From the NCBI GenBank assembly GCA_009363875.1, contig CM018686.1, positions 1,922,001 to 1,986,000 on the forward strand: 64,000 nt of DNA, given 5' to 3'. Numbering within the stretch: position 1 is the stretch's first letter; every line of letters begins with the position of its first letter. The notes beneath the pieces were generated by a model. The model was not told where the DNA came from, did not search any database, and saw only the letters and a list, made by a program, of their open reading frames with translations. The position numbers were made by a program, and so were the translations under genes. This document shows, one piece after another, positions 53,701-64,000 of this stretch. The stretch comes from Mikania micrantha (Eukaryota > Streptophyta > Magnoliopsida > Asterales > Asteraceae).

Positions 53701-55743
53701 TCAACTTGCGTTGCTAGTATTTGCCTGTTCCGCGAACAGGTGTGGGTACTTTTGTTTCATCTGGTCTTCACGTTCCCACGTGAATTCCGGTCCTCGTCGC
53801 GAATTCCATCGCACTTTCACTATTGGGATCTTGCTGAGTTTGAGCTTCTTGGTTTCCCGGTCCATAACCTCCACCGGTTCTTCAACGAAGTTCAACTGTT
53901 CGTCGATTTGTATCTCCTCGAGAGGAATAAAAAGTGTTTCATCAGATAGACACTTTTTGAGATTCGAAATGTGGAATACGTTGTGCACGCTGCTCAGTTC
54001 AACTGGTAGGTTTAGTTCGTAGGCTACAGGGCCTATTCGTTTTGTTATCTCGAACGGTCCAATGTAACGAGGGTTCAACTTTCCTCGTTTGCCAAACCGA
54101 ATGACTCCCTTCCAGGGCGAGACTTTGAGTAACACTCTGTCCCCCACCTGGAATTCTAACGGTTTGCGTCGTTTGTCAGCATAGCTTTTCTGTCTGTCCC
54201 GAGCTGCTGCCATTCGTTTGCGTATTTGTACGATCTTTTCAGTCGTTTCGTGTACCAGCTCTGGGCCAGTCAGTTGGCTGTCTCCAACTTCTGCCCAGCA
54301 GATGGGTGATCGACACTTACGTCCGTATAGTGCCTCGAATGGTGCAGCTTGGATGCTTGTGTGGTAGCTGTTATTGTATGAAAACTCAACTAACGGTAGA
54401 TGAGATTCCCAGCTACTCCCGAAGTCAATAACGCATGCTCGTAGCATGTCTTCCAGTGTCTGTATGGTTCGCTCACTCTGCCCGTCCGTCTGTGGGTGGT
54501 AAGCGGTACTCATGTCCAATCTCGTGCCCAAAGCCTTATGCAAGGACTTCCAGAAATGCGACGTGAATCGGCTGTCGCGATCAGATATGATTGAGATTGG
54601 CACTCCATGTCGAGTAACCACTTCCTTCAGATAGATACGTGTGAGTTTGTCTAGCTTGTCAGTCTCCTTGATAGGTAGGAAGTGTGCGGACTTTGTCAGT
54701 CGGTCTACGATAACCCAGATGGTATCGCATCCACTCGCCGTTTTGGGCAGTTTAGTTATGAAGTCCATGGAAATCTGCTCCCATTTCCACATTGGTAATT
54801 CCGGTTGTTGAAGTAACCCTGATGGCTTTTGGTATTCAACCTTGACTTTTGAGCATGTTAAACACTTACTCACGTAAGTTGCTATTTCGGCTTTCATGTT
54901 CGGCCACCAGTAAGTTGTTTTCAGATCATGATACATTTTGTCATAGCCCGGATGTATGGAGTACCGGCTCTTGTGTGATTCGTCCATCACTACTTCTCTC
55001 AATCCTCCGTAGCGTGGAATCCAAATCCTTTCCATTAGATAATAAGCTCCGTCATCTTTTACCTTCAATTGTTTATCCATGCCACGCATGGCTTCAAGAG
55101 TGAGATTCTCTGTTTTCAGAGCTTCTTGTTGCGCGATTCTTATCTGATTTGGTAATTCAGAATGAATCGTGAGCTGCAGGGCACGCACGCGTTTCGTTGT
55201 CTCCTTCCGACTCAGTGCGTCGGCCACTACATTGGCTTTGCCTGGATGATACTTGATGGCGCAATCGTAATCACCTATGAGTTCAACCCATCTTCGTTGT
55301 CGCATGTTCAACTCTTTCTGGTCAAAGATGTGTTGTAGGCTCTTATGATCGGTAAAGATAGTGCATTTTGTGCCATACAAGTAGTGTCGCCAGATCTTCA
55401 AAGCGAACACCACTGCTCCCAACTCGAGGTCATGTGTCGTGTAGTTTTTCTCATGCATTTTTAGTTGGCGTGAAGCGTAGGCTATCACTTTCTCGCGTTG
55501 CATGAGTACGCAACCGAGTCCTTGTTTGGAGGCGTCACAATACACCACGAAGTCATCGCATCCTTCCGGTAAAGATAGGATGGGTGCAGTGCATAGTTTC
55601 TGCTTCAACAAGTTAAATGCAGCTTCCTGTTTGTCTCCCCAATCGAATTTCTTATCTTTATGGGTCAGGGACGTCAATGATTGGGCAATCTTCGAGAATC
55701 CTTCAATGAATCTCCGGTAGTACCCGGCCAGTCCAAGGAATTA
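53701..55743 (-). pseudogene. Element 2 pol, RNase H-integrase-chromodomain part
   Basis: In the same frame as the upstream part but separated by a TAA at 55741-55743, at the start of the FLGLAGYYRRF connection after the reverse transcriptase. Visible are RNase H (VVYCDASKQGLGCVL, TDHKSLQHI), integrase zinc region (SRYSIHPGYDKMY, CLTC), the D, D, E signatures (ISMDFITKLP, IISDRDSRFTS, TDGQSERTIQTLED) and the chromodomain (IPIVKVRWNSRRGPEFTW). No other break is seen. The single stop looks recent. Confidence 0.9.
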
Positions 55744-58070
55744 CCGCACCTCAGTTGGAGTCTTGGGTGCTTCCCAGTTCTTGATGGCTTCAATCTTGGC
55801 TGGGTCTACGTGTATTCCCTGCTCATTAACCACGTGTCCAAGGAATTGGACTTCGCGAATCCAAAAGTCGCATTTTGAAAGCTTCGCGTATAATTGCTCT
55901 TTCTTTAGTAATTCCAAAACTAGCCTCAGGTGTTCAGCATGTTCTTCCTGATTCTTGGAGTAGATCAGGATGTCGTCGATGAATACTATCACGAATTTGT
56001 CAAGATAGGGTTTGCATACTCTATTCATGAGATCCATGAATACAGCTGGTGCGTTGGTTAGTCCGAAGGGCATAACCAAGAATTCGTAGTGTCCGTATCG
56101 TGTTCGAAAAGCAGTCTTAGGGATATCGTTTTCCTGTATCCTTAGTTGGTGGTAACCCGATCTTAAATCGATCTTCGAATAGTAGCTTGACCCTTGCAAC
56201 TGGTCAAATAGATCGTCTATTCGCGGTAAGGGATATCGATTCTTGATCGTCACCTTGTTCAGCTCTCTGTAGTCGATACACATACGGAATGATCCGTCTT
56301 TCTTCTTTACGAACAAGACCGGTGCTCCCCAAGGTGAGAAGCTCGGTCTGATGAATCCCTTGTCTAACAGTTCTTGTAACTGGTTAGACAGTTCCTGCAT
56401 CTCCGTCGGTGCTAGTCGGTATGGAGCTTTGGCGATTGGTGCTGCTCCTGGTGCGAGGTCTATCTGAAACTCGACTTGTCGTTTCGGAGGTAGTCCAGGT
56501 AGATCCTCGGGAAATACTTCGGGAAAATTGCGGACTACAGCGATGTCCTCAATCTTCCTCTCCTTCTTTGGTTGTTCTGCGATGAGGGCTAGTATGGCAG
56601 TGTATCCCTTTTGTAGGTACTTGTTCGCCTTCATGCATGACATGATGTTCAGAGGTACTCCCCGTCTTTCCCCCTGAATCGAGATCTGTTCTCCGTTCTG
56701 CAACGTCACTCGTACGATCTTCTCGTTGCATACGATCTCAGCTTGGTTAGCGGATAACCAATCCATTCCAACGACCACATCAAAGCTTCCGAGAGTCACC
56801 GGCATTAAATCGATTTCGAGTTCATGATCCGCCAAAACCATGACGCATCCTCGGAAGATGTGTTGTGTCTCAATCAGTTTGCCGTCAGCTAACTCTACGG
56901 TATACTTATAATCTAGTGGTGTTGGGGTAATATCTAGTAACTTACTAAACTCACTAGATATAAAGCTTCTATCGGCACCGGTATCAAATAACATGCTAGC
57001 GTAGACATTATTTAAAAGAAACGTACCGTTTACGATGTTCGGGTCATCCTTGGCTTCTCCCGAGCCAATCACAAAAGCTCTCCCCTTGACCGCTCCTCCT
57101 CCGGCCTTCTTCAATTGAGGGCAATCCCTCCTCATGTGGCCCGGCTTGCCACATTCATAACACCCCTTGAGAGTGTTCTGATTGTTATTGTTGTTCTGGT
57201 TCTGGTTGTGGTTGGGATTATTGTTGATAGGGAATCTGGATCTGCAGTCTTTGGCCATGTGGCCATGTCTTCCGCACTTCAGGCAACGGTATCGCTCACA
57301 TTGCCCAAAATGATGGTATGAACATCGGTTGCACAGTGGGTATTTCCCTTGATATACACCCTTCCCCTTGTCATCGGGTTGGGTGGCAGTGAAAGCTCTG
57401 GCAGGTGCAGATCGTTGTTGTTGTTGGGGTTGATGAGATTGGTGGTGGCTAGGTTCCCACTTCCTTTTCTGGCTTTCTTGAGGTTTTAGGTGTTCGCCTC
57501 GTTTGGGTAGCTTGCCCTGAGCTACAGCTTGATCAGTCAGTTTATGAACCAGTCTGATCAGTGGTTGGATGGTGGTGAGGTCAGACGCAGTCACCATGCT
57601 TTGAATCTGTTCGGGCAGCCCACTGATGAACTGCTCGACCTTCTTGTATTCCGGCGTCACCATAGCCGGACATAGCTTACACAGCTCATGGAATCGAGTG
57701 CAGTATTGCTCGATCTCAGAGCCCACCATTTTGTGCACCCAGAATTCGGCTTCCAGTTTCCGAATCTCATCACGAAGACAGTATTCCTCTTGCAGTAGTC
57801 GGGTGAAATCGGCCCATGGCATGGAGTTGGCACCGTCCAACCCCAGGGTTTGTACATGGGTATTCCACCATGTGAGGGCTGATCCTTCCAGTGTACCAGT
57901 TGCGAACTTCACCCGGTTCTCTTCAGCACATTCACACATGGCGAATACAGACTCCACTTTCTCCACCCAGCGGAGCATTCCGACAGCTCCCTCAGTACCC
58001 GTGAATTTGAGCGGGTGGCAGTTCAGGAAGGATTTGAAAGAACATCCTTTGTTGTTATTGCCTTGTGATC
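55741..58070 (-). pseudogene. Element 2 gag-protease-RT part (gag exon 2)
   Basis: The open frame begins upstream of MLRWVEKVESVF, because the conserved gag start (GCSFKSFLNCHPLKFTGTEG) lies before that Met. Both zinc knuckles are complete (CLKCGRHGHMAKDC, CYECGKPGHMRRDC), as are the protease FDTGA and reverse transcriptase FIDDIL. The frame ends at TAA 55741-55743. Upstream the frame is closed by several stops in 58071-58148. These are bounded by GT and AG, and removal joins gag in frame with the N-terminal exon. Confidence 0.85.
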
Positions 58071-58148
58071 CTGTCAGTCAGAAACCAATGTCGTGTGTTA
58101 GAGCGTGTCAGCTATACTACGTTAGTCATGTTAGGCGAGTGTTAGTAC
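58071..58148 (-). other. Candidate 78-nt intron in gag, element 2
   Basis: In sense it begins GTACTAAC and ends TTTCTGACTGACAG. It holds four in-frame stops. The exons join as Gly (G/GA) in frame. Several CTAAC branch-like words occur. Its wording resembles the non-coding leader at 58320-58400, not coding DNA. The other two elements have an uninterrupted gag here. A non-intron insertion or decay is the alternative. Confidence 0.45.
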
Positions 58149-58296
58149 CGTTGTTAGAGCCACTGGTTTCACTAGCAAGGCGGTTTGCCTCGTGCTCTGC
58201 CAGTATTTTGTTTACTCGTCTGTCAACCATCATCTTAATGACGGCTGCGTCCAGTGTTCGTCTAGGAGGGCGTGCATGTGGTCCTCTTCCCGCCAT
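58149..58296 (-). CDS. Element 2 gag N-terminal exon
   Basis: ATG at 58296 opens MAGRGPHARPPRRTLDAAVI, followed by a basic, coiled segment (KMMVDRRVNKILAEHEANRL) and a Ser/Asn-rich end. The position and the basic start correspond to the N terminus of gag in element 1 (MAPKRGRPTK) and in the host element. Without splicing it stops soon after, inside the candidate intron. Confidence 0.6.
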
Positions 58297-58554
58297 AGAT
58301 ATTTTCTATACGGAGGGGTAGAATGTTAGTAAGTCAGAATGTTAGTCAGATATTGTGTCGGAAGTCAGATCATATGTCATGTTAGTTGTTAAGTCAAAGC
58401 AATCATGGTCAACATGTAATAAGTAAGACAAAACATAATTCTCATTAATAATAAGATTGAAGTACAATGATTTAAAAGGAAATACAATATAAGTTCTTCG
58501 AGCACATCCCGCTCGTCTAGGCCAAAATAAGAAAATACAAAATACAACAGTCCT
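58297..58554 (-). other. Leader spacer of element 2
   Basis: Non-coding, rich in TTAGT/AGTCAG words on the plus strand, between the extra ORF and gag. Confidence 0.5.
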
Positions 58555-59307
58555 CTAATCCGAATCCATAGAGACGTGTGAAATATCGCTAGCAGCGTCT
58601 CCGTCATCATCATCCTCCTCCGGATCCTCATTAGGATCCTCATCAAGGTCCTCTTCTTCGAGGTCCTCGGCCTCGAATTCAGGACCATCCTCCTGTGGTG
58701 GTTCCTCAATAAACTGTGCAGCCCATGCGTTAAGCATGGCATCACTAGCCTGCACCATCGCCTGAGTCTCGGTTATGTCTGTCCGATTCTCAGTGATGCG
58801 TACATCATGCTCCTGCATGACATCAACGATCTGTCCGTGCTGGGTCATCAGTTGAGACACTTGGAGACGTAGAGTCTCCATCTGTGCCTCTAATCTGTTG
58901 TTGCGTTCCTCCAGCCTATCGTTTTGTCTCTCTAGTCGATCGTTCTTCTCGTGAAGAGCCCGAACCTCGTCTGTTAGCTCCCTACTCTTCCAGACTTCCC
59001 GTCGTGTGCAAGCAACATGTGCCGCGAAGGCCTGCTCCATCGGCACTCCGAACGGTGGTAGTCGGTGTCCTGGAGTGGTGTCGCCGGGATATCGATATGG
59101 AGGTACTCTCTCCTCGACGATCCAACTCTGGATTATGGTGGGAAGCCATCCCCAATATCTGGCCCGTGCTGCGTCCCTCGCCCGCCGGTCCATCTCGGCG
59201 TCAACCTGTGATACTATATCGTGGACCCGTCGTCGGCTCTCTGCGGCCATGTCATCAGTGGTCGGGTGTCGGTCTGCGTTCCTGCCGGTACTGTCATTGT
59301 TGGCCAT
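58555..59307 (-). CDS. Extra leader ORF with leucine-zipper coiled coil, element 2
   Basis: This 250-codon frame starts at ATG 59307 (MANNDSTGRNADRH) between primer site and gag. No known domain is recognised. Visible: a charged N-terminal helix-rich part about 20-60 with ARARYWGWLPTIIQSW; a Pro/Gly-rich link; a strong heptad coiled coil about 120-160 (NDRLERQNDRLEERNNRLE); a second helical part; and a very acidic C terminus (EEEDLDEDPNEDPEEDDDD). There is no signal peptide or membrane segment. Same place and exactly the same length as the element 1 ORF, but with little visible sequence likeness. It may be a chaperone or regulator of the element, or a captured host fragment. Confidence 0.7.
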   Translation of the reverse strand: MANNDSTGRNADRHPTTDDMAAESRRRVHDIVSQVDAEMDRRARDAARARYWGWLPTIIQSWIVEERVPPYRYPGDTTPGHRLPPFGVPMEQAFAAHVACTRREVWKSRELTDEVRALHEKNDRLERQNDRLEERNNRLEAQMETLRLQVSQLMTQHGQIVDVMQEHDVRITENRTDITETQAMVQASDAMLNAWAAQFIEEPPQEDGPEFEAEDLEEEDLDEDPNEDPEEDDDDGDAASDISHVSMDSD

Positions 59308-59449
59308 CCTGTAAGTTTTAAGTTAGTAAGCAATAGTTTAATATAAGCAAAAACATCATCAATGTGCAAGTTCTACGTGTAGTGTCTAAAGTTGAGCAAT
59401 GGCTATAGTCTAAGCTTACTATATGCAAACCTAGTTCTCTATAACCAAG

Positions 59450-59461
59450 GCTCTGATACCA
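59450..59461 (-). promoter_or_regulatory. Primer-binding site, element 2
   Basis: In sense TGGTATCAGAGC (initiator-Met), three nt after the 5' LTR. Confidence 0.9.
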
Positions 59462-59803
59462 GTCTGTCACACCCCCAATTTCCCACTCGTGATGTCAGTC
59501 CACGTGGGTGTGACGTGGCCAGAATCACAGCTCAAGGTCATATAGAACAACACTATATGCGTTTACAAATCCAAGTTTGACACATACACATAACAAAATA
59601 ATTTGCAGCGGAAAAAATATGTCATAGCAGCGGAATAATATGTTTGAATACATGCAGCGGAAAAGTAAATTGTCAGATCAAAACATTGTATCAATACAGA
59701 ACATGAATGAAATTGTTTTCAAATAATATGACAGGAATGCATGCGGTTCCTAATGCTCGTCTCTTAACGTGTACATTCCTGCTATCCGTAGTCAGCTAGT
59801 TAC

Positions 59804-60277
59804 CTGAGAATACAAGTTTGAAAACAAGTGTCAACACAATGGTTGGTGAGTTCACAGGTTTTGATATACATATAGTAATGAAAGTGTGTCATGCTGTTTA
59901 TCAAATGTTAGTACCGAGCCCTAGGCCCAAAGTGTCAGTGCGTCACTACCGAACTAGACTTGTTTGCTCTTGCCTCCGCTATGCCTCGTATACATAGCAA
60001 GTTAGGTCAGAATTTGCACGGGTTATGACACTCAGTCAACATGGTGCCCCGTGGGGTTAGTCATTCCCTAATGGATCCATCCAAATCTACCACGTTGTTC
60101 GTACATTAACGGTAAGACTTTGTGAGGGCTTGTAACGAGTTCAACACTTAATGTTTGTCCAATAAACCAGCATACACAATAGTGTTTGTACAGTAATAAT
60201 GTTTGACTCGATGCAACTAGTATTCTCCCCCTATTTAAAAGCGTTAAAAAAAAAGTAAAGAGGGGCCGTAAACTCAC
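59804..60277 (-). other. Candidate LTR intron, element 2 5' LTR
   Basis: Same signals as in the 3' LTR copy; 474 nt. In this LTR the intron would lie in the 5' untranslated leader. Confidence 0.5.
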
Positions 60278-61916
60278 TTTAGTGATGATAGTAGTAGATC
60301 AAGCGTAAGCTCCTTGAGGAAGTAGCACGTCGGTCACCGGGAACCTATATCGTATACCGTACGTGAGTCCGTGTAAGTGACCGTGCTAGTGTTGGTGTTA
60401 GTGTTCGTGTTTGTGCCCAACAACCCTTGGTTGTTCATGTTTGTCCAAGGCAATCCACAATGACCGTGTTTGCTCGTGTTGGTCCATATTGACCGTGTTT
60501 GACCAAAGTTGACCGTGTTTGACCGTGTTTGACCAAAGTTGACCGTGTCAAATCAACGACCCGTTGGTGAACCGTGTGACGGTTTGTGAATCGTGTAGCA
60601 ATCGTGTAAGTGTTTGTCGTGTGCAAAACGCGTAGGTCGCGTCTATGGACAACTTACTATTTATAGTAAGTTTCCATTTTTAGAAGGTTCACAAAGCATA
60701 TCGGTTTTATAGTTCTAGCATGTTCAATAGTCCTACGTGATCATGTTAACACATAGCACATTATCATACAAGGTCACATAAGTCGTTTATAACATGTTTG
60801 CACATAAAAGTTTCCTAAAATGGAAAGTTTCCATTCATAGCATACGTGACATCGGAAACCATCTAACTTAGCATCTAAACATCACATTAAAACATAGTAA
60901 GTCATTTAGCATGCTCAAATCATACAACATGTTGACAAATCGGTTTTTCTAAAAATAAAGTTACTATAAATAGTAACTTCATGGTTTTTGCATAAAAATG
61001 ACCATTTAACATTTCTAAACCATTCTTATGTCACAAATCATTGAAATAACCATTCCAACATCATCTAATCATACTCACATAGTCCAAATCATTATCTACC
61101 AATTCTTTGTCTCAAAAAGTTACTAAATATAGTAACTATGTTGTAAAATGACCAAAACATCACCAAGATCACATTCTAAGCATCTTTATCATTCTAATAA
61201 CATTTTCATAGCAATCTATAAGCATGCATGTTATCAAATGTCATTCATATCATCATTTTACAATCAAAAAGTTTCTATTAATAGAAAGTTTATCAAAAAT
61301 CAACATTTAAGCCATTCTAACCGAATCTAATCATGTAAATCATCATCAATGTCATCTATGAACATTTCTATATACTTAAAATCATCCTAATCATCATGGA
61401 TCATACATGCATGCATTCAAAATGCCATAAATCCTCATTTCAAGCATAGTCACATGTGTATAACAACTTAGATCGTTACAAATCACCATTACATCATCAT
61501 AAATCATTAATAATCATGCTAAAATCATCAAACCCAGAAGCTAATCTCGTGCATGTGCATTCAAAGTGCTTGCATGTGAGTTTTACCCATGCATGTGTGT
61601 GTAATAGAGTGTAAATCGAGTTTTTAAGCTATAAATGGTGTGGGAACTACCTTCTAAGCCTCTTGAGCTCCTGAGATGGTGCTTCTACAGCTCCTGGAAC
61701 TCTTGAATCGTTGGTCTCGACAAGAGCAAGAAGATGGTGATGAGAGATGGTGGTTTAGAAGACTTGTTTCAATGTTCTTGAGCTTCAATCCCACCTCCAA
61801 TGGCTTCCAAGCAAGAAGATGGAGTGCAACAGAGGTTCTGGAAACTAGATTTGCGAGGTATGATGGCTAGGTTCCGGAGGAAGAGTGTAGAGGTGGTTTG
61901 AAATGATTTCATCTTG

Positions 61917-62074
61917 GTTTTATAAAGATTTTGTCGACTGGGCGGTGTCGCGTACCGCGGTGAGGATTTAAAAGGTTCTCCGCGTACCGCGGAGAATTTC
62001 GGGAGTCAATCCCCGCGATGTATGTCGCGTATCGCGGGTGGGATTGCTTGTTGGGCCACCGCGTACCGCGGTGG
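61917..62074 (-). promoter_or_regulatory. TATA box and palindrome cluster, element 2 5' LTR
   Basis: Same array as the 3' LTR: TATA then, upstream in sense, four palindromes from 61949 to 62074, the last with CCACCGCG/CGCGGTGG arms (62056-62074). Confidence 0.6.
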
Positions 62075-62433
62075 GCTCCCAGAGAGCCCAATAAGCCCCT
62101 TTTTAATGGTTTTGATCCGTTCTTCGTCGTTTTCACGCTTCCGAACCATCGTTTGGCCTTGTTTGAACTTCCTTGCTCAATGTGTGAGTGTTTCGTGAGG
62201 TTTCGAGTGTTGTGCTAAACAATGTGCTTGACGTTCACCAACGTTCGTGTGTTTTGACGAGTGTGTGTTGTTTGTCGATAATTCTACGAATTATCTGGCC
62301 AGGAGTCAGTGTTCGTACTGTCGCGCCACGTGTCACACTAAGTTAATCTAGTTCTAGTGCCACGTGTACATAATGCATTTAAATAATCATTTAAATAAAA
62401 TCAAAGCTGACCTGGAAATTACGGGGTGTCACA

Positions 62434-64000
62434 CCCTATCGACTAGCACCATCTGAAATGCAAGAGCTAATGAAACAGTTGCAAGAACTTTTGGATAAAG
62501 GATTCATACGCCCGAGCTTCTCACCCTGGGGAGCCCCGGTGCTATTTGTAAAGAAGAAAGATGGAACACTAAGGATGTGCATAGACTATCGTGATCTCAA
62601 TAAAGTAACAATCAAAAATAGGTATCCTTTACCTAGGATGGATGATCTTTTTGACCAATTGCAAGGGTCAAGTTACTTCTCAAAAATTGATTTGAGATCT
62701 GGATACCATCAGCTGAGGATTAAAGAAGATGACGTGCCGAAAACCGCGTTTCGAACCAGGTATGGTCATTACGAGTTCTTAGTGATGCCATTTGGTTTAA
62801 CTAACGCCCCTGCTATTTTCATGGACTTGATGAATCGCGTATGCAAGCCATACTTAGATAAGTTCGTCATAGTCTTCATAGACGATATATTGATCTATTC
62901 TAAGACAAAGGAGGAACATGAAAAACATCTGAAACTCATATTAAAACTCCTTAGGAAAGAACAACTCTACGCGAAATTTTCGAAGTGTGAATTCTGGATG
63001 CATGAATACCATTTTTGGGGCACATTGTTAGTGAAAAAGGAATCCAGGTAGATCCTACAAAAATAGAGGCGATTAAGAATTGGGAGGCACCTAAGACGCC
63101 AACTGAGGTACGACAATTCTTAGGACTAGCAGGGTACTACCGTCGTTTTATCCAAGATTTTTCAAAGGTAGCCGTACCATTAACTTTGTTAACCCACAAA
63201 GACAAGAACTTTGAGTGGGGAGAAAAACAAAGGGAGGCATTTGAGTTGCTAAAACATAAATTGTGTAGTGCACCAATATTATCACTACCTGAAGGAACTG
63301 AGAATTTTGTTGTCTATTGTGATGCATCGCACCAGGGTATGGGATGCGTGCTAATGCAAGGGAACAAAGTGATTGCATACGCATCACGACAACTAAAGAT
63401 ACATGAGAAAAACTATACTACTCATGATCTGGAGCTAGGAGCCGTATTATTTTCCCTCAAGATCTGGAGGCATTACTTATACGGAACAAAGTGTGTAGTA
63501 TATACTGATCATAAAAGTCTACAACATATTTTTGATCAGAAAATGCTTAACATGAGGCAAAGAAGATGGGTAGAGCTGTTAAATGACTATGATTGTGAAA
63601 TTAGATATCATCCTGGAAAGGCAAATGTGGTTGCCGATGCGCTAAGCCGAAAGGACAGAATAAAACCTTTGCGCGTGAAGTCTTTACAAATTTTGGTAAA
63701 ACCAAACTTGTTAGAGCAAGTTAAGAAAGCACAAGAAAAAGTACTTAAAGAGACCGATCCAAAGAATGACGAAGTCAAAGGCATAGAGAAAATTTTGACT
63801 CGTGATGACAATGGAATTTGGAAATACAACAACAGGCTATGGATTCCAGCTTGTGATGGTTTACGGGAGACAATAATGGATGAAGCACATAAGTCTAGGT
63901 ACTCAGTCCATCCAGGGAATGACAAAATGTACCAAGATCTAAAGAATGAGTATTGGTGGTGAGGAATGAAAAAGCATATCGCTCAGTATGTGGAAAAATG
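62434..64000 (+). pseudogene. Host element pol, RT-RNase H-integrase, right part
   Basis: Continues the frame broken at 50697; the CCCTA duplication is the only added sequence. Reverse transcriptase (FVIVFIDDILIYS) runs to about 63010, where one base is missing in a T run (near 63012) and the frame shifts. The second frame carries the RT-RNase H connection, RNase H (VVYCDASHQGMGCVL, TDHKSLQHIFDQ) and the start of the integrase zinc region (SRYSVHPGNDKMY). A TGA follows YWW at 63960. The rest lies beyond the window. Confidence 0.9.

Larger units (their letters stand above)
50698..62433 (-). mobile_element. Tekay-type retrotransposon (element 2), nested
   Basis: Complete minus-strand element of 11.7 kb with LTRs at both ends, flanked by perfect CCCTA duplications (50693-50697 and 62434-62438). 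It sits within the host element's pol, in opposite orientation. It carries a primer site, an extra 250-codon leader ORF, gag-pol with one stop codon, and a polypurine tract. The LTRs differ at roughly a dozen positions by eye, so insertion is recent. Confidence 0.95.
59465..62433 (-). repeat. Element 2, 5' LTR
   Basis: 2969 bp, matching the 3' LTR apart from roughly a dozen small differences (for example A-run length near 60250 and an extra C near 62098). It borders the CCCTA duplication on the right. It drives the element; TATA is at about 61917-61926. Confidence 0.95.

Noticed and set aside
57626..58321. 231-codon plus-strand frame opposite element 2 gag
   Set aside because: It is antisense to gag and its candidate intron, and its length follows from gag codon use. 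No motif was recognised.
58884..59321. Plus-strand frames opposite the element 2 leader ORF
   Set aside because: The minus-strand frame has clear heptads and an acidic tail; the plus frames are Arg/Ser/Pro-rich antisense products.

Overview
This window is plant nuclear DNA: AT-rich and intron-containing, dominated by transposable elements. Ty3/gypsy chromoviruses of the Tekay/Del type (long LTRs, initiator-Met primer sites, a C-terminal chromodomain) sit beside Tat-like LTRs, Helitrons, hAT and Harbinger MITEs and tRNA-derived SINEs. A eudicot is clear. Asteraceae is my inference from overall impression only. I find one host gene in 64 kb.

Layout. 1-23 kb is gene-free and made of small or decayed elements: a window-truncated LTR, a foldback MITE, a hAT MITE at 6257-6993 (8-bp TSD), a Harbinger-like element at 7082-8475 with a second hAT MITE nested in it, a SINE at 9517-9730 (15-bp TSD), a Tat-like solo LTR at 10482-12163 (TSD ATTTT), a 2.4-kb Helitron at 13397-15830, a 388-bp foldback element in a TA tract, and further MITEs. 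23.9-28.6 kb (minus strand) holds a three-exon gene for a single-CRM-domain RNA-binding protein, the organellar intron-splicing factor type. 28.9-30.7 kb holds another foldback element and a dead Copia pol tail with a hAT MITE inside it.

30.8-42.1 kb is a young Tekay element (element 1, minus strand). Its LTRs are nearly identical, it has one uninterrupted 1566-residue gag-pol, and an extra 250-residue ORF lies upstream of gag. 42.1-46.5 kb holds a truncated LTR of a related family, a Copia 5' LTR and a chromovirus pol tail. From 46.7 kb to the end lies an older plus-strand Tekay element (the host element). A second young minus-strand Tekay element (element 2, 50698-62433, TSD CCCTA) is inserted exactly into its pol. 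Element 2 also has an extra 250-residue ORF before gag, and probably a 78-nt intron in gag.

Most interesting. Four chromovirus LTR families share what looks like an intron of about 440-535 nt inside the transcribed LTR. Each has a GTGAGT donor, a branch-point motif 23-27 nt before the acceptor, and, 12-14 nt upstream of the branch point, a CTCACC box complementary to the donor. This could be a self-masking 5' splice site that divides RNA between spliced mRNA and unspliced genome. Upstream of the TATA box, four LTR families carry arrays of CG-rich palindromes with a GTA centre in the same sense orientation. The RNA leaders carry hairpin series with compensatory changes. These reads need alignment and RNA data to confirm; I had only the sequence.
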